50,173 nt of DNA from Planctomycetota bacterium (GTDB lineage: Bacteria; Planctomycetota; PUPC01; DSUN01), in contig DAOOIT010000045.1 in NCBI GenBank assembly GCA_035384565.1, positions 1 to 50,173 on the forward strand, read 5' to 3'. The first letter of the stretch is position 1. Each line of letters starts with the position of its first letter. The position numbers and the translations under genes were made by a program. The notes beneath the pieces were generated by a model. The model was given only the letters and a program-made list of their open reading frames with translations. It searched no databases and was not told the origin of the DNA. This document shows, piece by piece, positions 45,954 to 50,173 of the stretch.

Positions 45954-48332
45954 ATGCGGGTCGCTCTCTTGTTGGCACAGGCATCTTGCCTGTGGGCGGC
46001 TGGGGTTGACGCGCTGCCCGTCAATCAATGGGTCAAGCTCGACACAAAGAAGGAGCCGGGCTACGCCTGGAGCGCCATCGTCTACGTGCCCAGCCGCGGC
46101 CAGGTGCTCCACTGGGGCGCGGCACCCAGCGGCAAGCCCGAGCACGACGACGTGCGGGCCTTCGACATCGAGAGGCTCGAATGGGTCTCCGACTACCCCT
46201 CCGCCCCCGCCGAGGACTTGCGGAAGGCTGTTGACACCGAGGACCGGGCCAAGTCGGTGCGCATCTGGGGCCGCTGGGCCCCGCTGCCCGAGACCGGCCG
46301 TCCCGCCCCCTCGTGGGTCCTCAACGCCGTCACTTACGACTCGAAGCGGCGGCAACTCGTCTACGTCCTCAAGGGCATGATGGCGGCCTACGACCCCGAG
46401 AAGCGCACCTGGCGCGACCTGAAGGCTGAGACGGAGCTTTGGGGCAAGTGGTCGCTCAACCCCACCACGCCCTACGGCTTCTACGAGCGCGGCCTGCGCC
46501 CCGAGCAGGACTTCAAGGGCGAGCGCATCCCCGGTCCGCCCCCTGTCTACGGCGCCGGCATCTGCTACGACCCCGTCAACGACGAAATCCTCCTCTTCCC
46601 CCACTGGGGCAGCCAGAACAACGACCTCCGCTCCGCCACGGGCGAGGTCTCCGGCCATTCGGGAACCTGGGTCTACAGCTTCAAGGACAACGTTTGGCGC
46701 AGAGACACGATGTGCGACGGCAAGCCCCGCGTGCAGCCGCCGCCGCGCTGCGGCGCGCCGATGGTCTACGACGCGAAGGCCAAGGCCATCGTCCTCTTCG
46801 GCGGGCAGAGCGGGCTGGTGCGGAGCGACCTCAGCAATCCCGGCCGCGCCCCCGAGCCAGGCGCCCTTAACGACACGTGGCTCTACGACGTGGAAACCCG
46901 CAGGTGGCGTCAGGCGCCCCGCGACAGCCGTCCGCCCGCACAGGCTCAGCCCAGGCTCGTCCACGACGAGGCGTCGGGCCTCACCCTCCTGGTCACGCTC
47001 CCCGGCCGCTATGCAGGAAAGGGCAGCATCGCCCTCTGGTCGCTCGATGTCACCAAGGGATGGTCGAAGCGCCACGAGGAGCCCTGGCCGCACGGCGACA
47101 CGAGTTGGGTGTCGCTCGCCCTCGACCCCAAGCGCCGCCTGCTCCTCCTCGTGCGGGACACCAGGGAAGGCCAGGAAACCTATGCATTCCGCCTAGACCT
47201 CAACAAGCTACCAGAGCAGCCAGCTCCCGTCGTGAAGGAGCCGCCGCCGATCACGCCCCAGGAAATCCCACCCGACGACCCCGCCTGGCTGGCGAAGCTC
47301 AAGGAGCTGCCCGCCAACACGTGGGTGCCCGCCAAGCCGCCCCGCGAGCCCGAACGCCGCGACTGGGGGATGATGGCCGCCGACCCCGTCCGCGGCCTCG
47401 TCTTCTACTTCGGCGGCGGACACTCCACCTATCAGGTCAACGACGTGGCGGTCTACGCCGTGGGGGCGAACCGTTGGTGCCACACGGTGGGCGACAGCAA
47501 CTTTCCCATGCCGCCGCACGATTGGGACGGCTGCACGATGAGCACCCGCGGCGGCCCGCCCGCGGGGCACCAGCGCAACTCCTACGTCGCCTTCGACGGG
47601 CGGATGTTCGTCCACGCCGGCACCCACAGCCGCCGCTGGGACGCCGAGATTGCGAAGGAGAAGGGCACCCGCGTCGCCTGGTTCTACGACCTCGACCGCG
47701 GCGGCGTCTGGCGTCAGCGCGAGATCGCCGAAGTCACGCTCGGCGAGGGCGTCCCCGGCAGCTACGGCCGCCTCCACGTGGCCGACCCTTCAGGCAAGCT
47801 CTACGGCTTCGCGGGCCACCTGGAGCCGTACGACGGCCGCTTCTTCACCAAGGAAGCCTACTTCTCGGCCTACGACGCCCGCGAGAACAAGCTCAGCGTC
47901 CGCCGCATCCCCGAGCCGACGCCTGGCTGGGTGGGCGAGTGCCGCCCCTTCTGCCTGCGGCCCGACCGCAATCAGGTCTTCTTCTACGAGTTCCGCAAGG
48001 GCGGGGGCCACGCCACCTGGGTGTACGACATCAAGGAGAATCGCTTCACCAGCCTGGAGCCGAAGCGTCAGCCGCCGGGCGAGCCGGGCACGGTGGAGTA
48101 CCTCGACGGCCAGGATGCCGTCTTCGCTGCCATCAAGGTCAAGGACGCCGTTGAGCCGTGGGTCTACTCATTCGCGCGGAATACCTGGGCGCCGCTGCCG
48201 ACGAAGGGGGAGAGGGTGCGCTACGCCACCCCCTATGCACAACTGGTGTACGTGCCGAAGTACGGGGTTCTCGTCAATGTGCCCGACACGGCCGTGATGC
48301 GGCCCGATGTGAGCCAGATGAAGTGGGAGTGA
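45954..48332 (+). CDS. Secreted kelch-type beta-propeller protein, paralogue of the protein at 1395
   Basis: The 792-residue protein starts at ATG 45954, 6 bp after AGGAGG. The signal peptide (about 1-17) has its hydrophobic core encoded by a perfect small palindrome (45976-45994). The first half carries kelch units (YGAGICYDPVNDEILLFPHWG, APMVYDAKAKAIVLFGGQSG, NDTWLYDVETRRWRQAP). The second half begins LPANTWVPAKPP and continues RDWGMMAADPVRGLVFYFGGGHS, matching the protein at 1395-3893. It lacks the long helical insert of that paralogue. It is the second gene of the FG-GAP operon. Both proteins are probably exported binding or oxidase-like propellers; no copper-ligand set can be assigned. 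Confidence 0.85.
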   Translation: MRVALLLAQASCLWAAGVDALPVNQWVKLDTKKEPGYAWSAIVYVPSRGQVLHWGAAPSGKPEHDDVRAFDIERLEWVSDYPSAPAEDLRKAVDTEDRAKSVRIWGRWAPLPETGRPAPSWVLNAVTYDSKRRQLVYVLKGMMAAYDPEKRTWRDLKAETELWGKWSLNPTTPYGFYERGLRPEQDFKGERIPGPPPVYGAGICYDPVNDEILLFPHWGSQNNDLRSATGEVSGHSGTWVYSFKDNVWRRDTMCDGKPRVQPPPRCGAPMVYDAKAKAIVLFGGQSGLVRSDLSNPGRAPEPGALNDTWLYDVETRRWRQAPRDSRPPAQAQPRLVHDEASGLTLLVTLPGRYAGKGSIALWSLDVTKGWSKRHEEPWPHGDTSWVSLALDPKRRLLLLVRDTREGQETYAFRLDLNKLPEQPAPVVKEPPPITPQEIPPDDPAWLAKLKELPANTWVPAKPPREPERRDWGMMAADPVRGLVFYFGGGHSTYQVNDVAVYAVGANRWCHTVGDSNFPMPPHDWDGCTMSTRGGPPAGHQRNSYVAFDGRMFVHAGTHSRRWDAEIAKEKGTRVAWFYDLDRGGVWRQREIAEVTLGEGVPGSYGRLHVADPSGKLYGFAGHLEPYDGRFFTKEAYFSAYDARENKLSVRRIPEPTPGWVGECRPFCLRPDRNQVFFYEFRKGGGHATWVYDIKENRFTSLEPKRQPPGEPGTVEYLDGQDAVFAAIKVKDAVEPWVYSFARNTWAPLPTKGERVRYATPYAQLVYVPKYGVLVNVPDTAVMRPDVSQMKWE
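45976..45994. repeat. Family E palindrome inside a signal-peptide coding sequence
   Basis: CACAGGCA-TCT-TGCCTGTG, perfect 8-bp arms, encoding roughly residues 8-14 (AQASCLW) of the kelch protein. Confidence 0.75.
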
Positions 48333-48339
48333 TATTGGA

Positions 48340-48372
48340 AACCTCCCGCGGGTTCGAGACCCGCGGGAGGTT
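48340..48372. repeat. Family A palindrome between convergent genes
   Basis: Arms AACCTCCCGCGGGTT and GACCCGCGGGAGGTT, loop CGA. It starts 7 bp after the kelch stop codon and may act as a bidirectional transcription barrier, though no U-tract is present. Confidence 0.85.
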
Positions 48373-48397
48373 GAGCCTGAAGAGGGGAGGCGCCGCA

Positions 48398-49837
48398 CTA
48401 CTTCGAGGTATCTACATACCCGCCGGCAGCGCGCTCGGGGAGCCAGCTATTCTGGTGGGTGTGGTCCGTGACGGCGTAGACCTTGCAGCCGCAGCCGTTG
48501 AGTTCCGCGAAGATGTCGTCGCGGGGCGTGGGCATCTTCGTTTGAGGCTTGTTGTCGAAGAGGCAGCGGCGGTCGCCCCATTCGTAGCTCACGATGTCCA
48601 TGATGTCCACCGGCCGCACGCGGCCGTCGAAGAACAGGCAAGCCGTGCGCTTATTATGCCGCGGCACGGGCCGCCAGGCGGTGTTGTAGGCCGGGTTGTT
48701 GATGCCGTTGTCGTCGTTGGTGTACGAGCAGTAGAAGTACTTATAGTAGCCCACCTTCTTCTTCGTGGGGGTCCAGACGTCGGCCCAGGTGCGCCCGACG
48801 CCCGTATAGATGGCATTGAGGGGGAACCGAGTGTAGCCCATCCAGCACTCGGCCGCCAGGCCCGCCGTGTGCTCGCGCCACTCGGTGGGCACGCTGTACT
48901 GCTCGGTGGGCCGCCACTTGGGCACCGTGGTGTAGGCCTGCCAGACGGGATCGTTGGTCACCAGCCCCGTGTCGCACACCGCGATCTGGCCGCTCGGGTC
49001 GCTCATGCAGCTGAAGTGCGAGGACTGGCCGTACCAGAGGATGGGCGCGCCCGACGGGTGGCCGAGCATGTAGTTGGGGTAGGGGGTGAAGCCGGTGGGC
49101 TGGGTAGTCTCGTTGCCCATGGTATAGGGCCAGCACTGCTGGTCGGGGGCCAGGTTCTGGTCGGCCGCGTTGCGGAACTTGGCGCCGCTGCACGCCGTGG
49201 CGGGATAGTCCAGGCCATACTTGGCCTGGTTGAACGGATAGAGGATGGACTCCCCGTAGGGCGCCGCGTAGTTGAGGCCATAGCCGATGACCGCCTGCTT
49301 CTTGGAGGGGCAGGTGTACATCATGCACAGGCGCGCGATCTCGATGTGGTAGTAGGTGTCGTCGGTCACCTCGCTCTCCTTCTTGCCCGTGCGGTTGAGG
49401 TAGGAGAGCACGGCGTTCCGCCACGTGGCGGTGACGTTGACGTAGGGCGCCAGGGCCGCGTACCAGAAGGGGAAGCGCGTGGTCGAGCAGCGGGCGGCCG
49501 CGGCCGGATAGTCGTAGGGCGGCTCGACGAACGGGCCGTAGCTGGGCACCGCGGTGGTGCCGCCCGTCACGCTGATCGCCGGCGTGGTGCGCGCGCCCGC
49601 CGAGACCATCCACGACTCGAAGTCCTTGTTGTAATTGGCCATGGCCTGGCCGATCTGGCGCTGGTTGCTCAGGCAGTTGGTCAGCTCGGCCGTGGCCAGG
49701 GAGTGCACGATGGCCGGCAGGAGGAGACCCGCCAGGATGCTGATGATCCCGAGCACGACGAGCAACTCCACGAGAGTGAAGGCCCGCCGGCCGGCACGCC
49801 GCCGGAGTCGCTGCGTTCCAAGAACTGGCGTGTTCAT
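48398..49837 (-). CDS. Type II secretion/type IV pilin-like pseudopilin
   Basis: The 479-residue protein starts at ATG 49837. Its basic leader MNTPVLGTQRLRRRAGRRA is followed by the prepilin motif AFTLVELLVVLGIISILAGLLLPAI; cleavage is expected after A19, with E24 at position +5 and a membrane helix about 20-45. The long C-terminal domain carries RHNKRTACLFFDGRV near residues 398-412, an H-x8-DG tail motif like that of the large planctomycetal DUF1559-type pseudopilins. These are extremely numerous in Planctomycetota. The role is likely assembly in a pseudopilus or surface display. It is monocistronic, with a consensus promoter at 49900-49929. Confidence 0.9.
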   Translation of the reverse strand: MNTPVLGTQRLRRRAGRRAFTLVELLVVLGIISILAGLLLPAIVHSLATAELTNCLSNQRQIGQAMANYNKDFESWMVSAGARTTPAISVTGGTTAVPSYGPFVEPPYDYPAAAARCSTTRFPFWYAALAPYVNVTATWRNAVLSYLNRTGKKESEVTDDTYYHIEIARLCMMYTCPSKKQAVIGYGLNYAAPYGESILYPFNQAKYGLDYPATACSGAKFRNAADQNLAPDQQCWPYTMGNETTQPTGFTPYPNYMLGHPSGAPILWYGQSSHFSCMSDPSGQIAVCDTGLVTNDPVWQAYTTVPKWRPTEQYSVPTEWREHTAGLAAECWMGYTRFPLNAIYTGVGRTWADVWTPTKKKVGYYKYFYCSYTNDDNGINNPAYNTAWRPVPRHNKRTACLFFDGRVRPVDIMDIVSYEWGDRRCLFDNKPQTKMPTPRDDIFAELNGCGCKVYAVTDHTHQNSWLPERAAGGYVDTSK

Positions 49838-49899
49838 TGGTTATGCACCCCCAGTTGGACTGCCCCTCGCCCGCCTCTGTGCGCACGCCCCCCGCTTGC

Positions 49900-49929
49900 A
49901 TTATATCCCCGTGTCCCCAGCCTTGTCAA
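49900..49929 (-). promoter_or_regulatory. Consensus promoter of the pseudopilin gene
   Basis: TTGACA (49924-49929), 18 bp, TATAAT (49900-49905) on the minus strand: both boxes are perfect matches to the sigma70 consensus, suggesting strong expression. Confidence 0.75.
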
Positions 49930-49981
49930 GCATCCGCAGAAGGGGGATGCGGGCCGGAATTGTAGGCAGGGTGATTGTCTC

Positions 49982-50170
49982 TGGAGCCTGAAGGGCTCGC
50001 ATGGGATAGCCCAGGGCAACGCCCTGGGTTCAGCGGGGTCCACGGGTCCAGCCCTGAAGGGGCGAGATAGAAGCTCTCTATTCCGCCCTGTCAGGGCTGC
50101 CGCGGGGCGGTCTTGCTCTCCCAGGGCGTTGCCCTGGGCTATCCTATTTCGCTCCTTCGGAGCTCCCGCC
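49982..50170. repeat. Compound nested inverted repeat (family F)
   Basis: Perfect 24-bp arms lie at 50005-50028 and 50120-50143, each itself a palindrome around GGGCAACGCCC. Between them is an inner imperfect hairpin (50050-50098) with AGCCCTGA/TCAGGGCT ends. Weaker CTGAAGGG/CTCCTTCGG-type flanks lie outside. No gene is visible to the right edge of the window. Confidence 0.8.
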
Positions 50171-50173
50171 GCC

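Overview
The window is GC-rich, tightly packed bacterial DNA. It holds about 31 protein-coding genes and no rRNA or tRNA gene that I can see. The gene set suggests an uncultured member of the Planctomycetota or a nearby PVC-type lineage. It includes very large secreted proteins with kelch, FG-GAP, alpha-toroid, DUF6067, DUF1080 and pectate-lyase-like domains. It also includes a zinc-ribbon/Ser-Thr kinase fusion, a pseudopilin with an H-x8-DG tail motif, a bacterial deoxyhypusine-synthase-like enzyme and HicAB. This placement is inferred from gene content only; no marker gene is present.

Layout. 172-3893: deoxyhypusine-synthase-like protein (-) and a secreted kelch protein (+). 3916-7908: membrane Ser/Thr (pseudo)kinase with a C-terminal beta-helix (-). 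8077-13262: a (+) operon of a GHL6-like glycosidase, L-rhamnose mutarotase, a secreted alpha-toroid protein and an orphan BrnA/CopG-type antitoxin. 13306-19348: HEAT-repeat protein, DUF2284 protein and a giant secreted alpha-toroid protein (all -). 19766-22360: SGNH esterase lipoprotein and a secreted TIM-barrel-like protein (+). 22369-24436: hicB-hicA-ThDP decarboxylase operon (-). 24507-29436: pectate-lyase-like protein, DUF1080 protein, MarC and a Gfo/Idh/MocA oxidoreductase. 29591-33586: a (-) operon of PD-(D/E)XK nuclease, secreted propeller and GH5-like hydrolase. 33740-34321: a REP-associated tyrosine transposase (RAYT) flanked by palindromes. 34373-38446: giant DUF6067 protein (-). 38639-42513: a three-gene two-component operon (+). 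42543-43748: mannonate-dehydratase-like enolase (-). 43997-48332: FG-GAP protein and a second kelch protein (+). 48398-49837: pseudopilin (-). 49838-50173: a compound inverted repeat.

Function. Most genes fit export, binding and breakdown of complex plant or algal polysaccharide. Rhamnose mutarotase and a mannonate-dehydratase-type enzyme point to rhamnose- and uronate-containing glycans. Sixteen -35/-10 promoter pairs (TTGxxx, 16-18 bp, TAxxxT) can be read directly, several as back-to-back divergent pairs.

The most unusual feature is a set of short palindromic element families. The main one (A) is 33 bp with 15-bp arms around a 3-nt loop. It lies on both sides of the RAYT gene and also sits in frame inside a large secreted-protein gene. 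Further families (B, C, E and the repeat groups D and F) lie inside or beside other secreted-protein genes. Within coding regions they are confined to secreted proteins. This looks like a RAYT/REPIN-type system that tolerates, or exploits, insertion into open reading frames as peptide-coding inserts.
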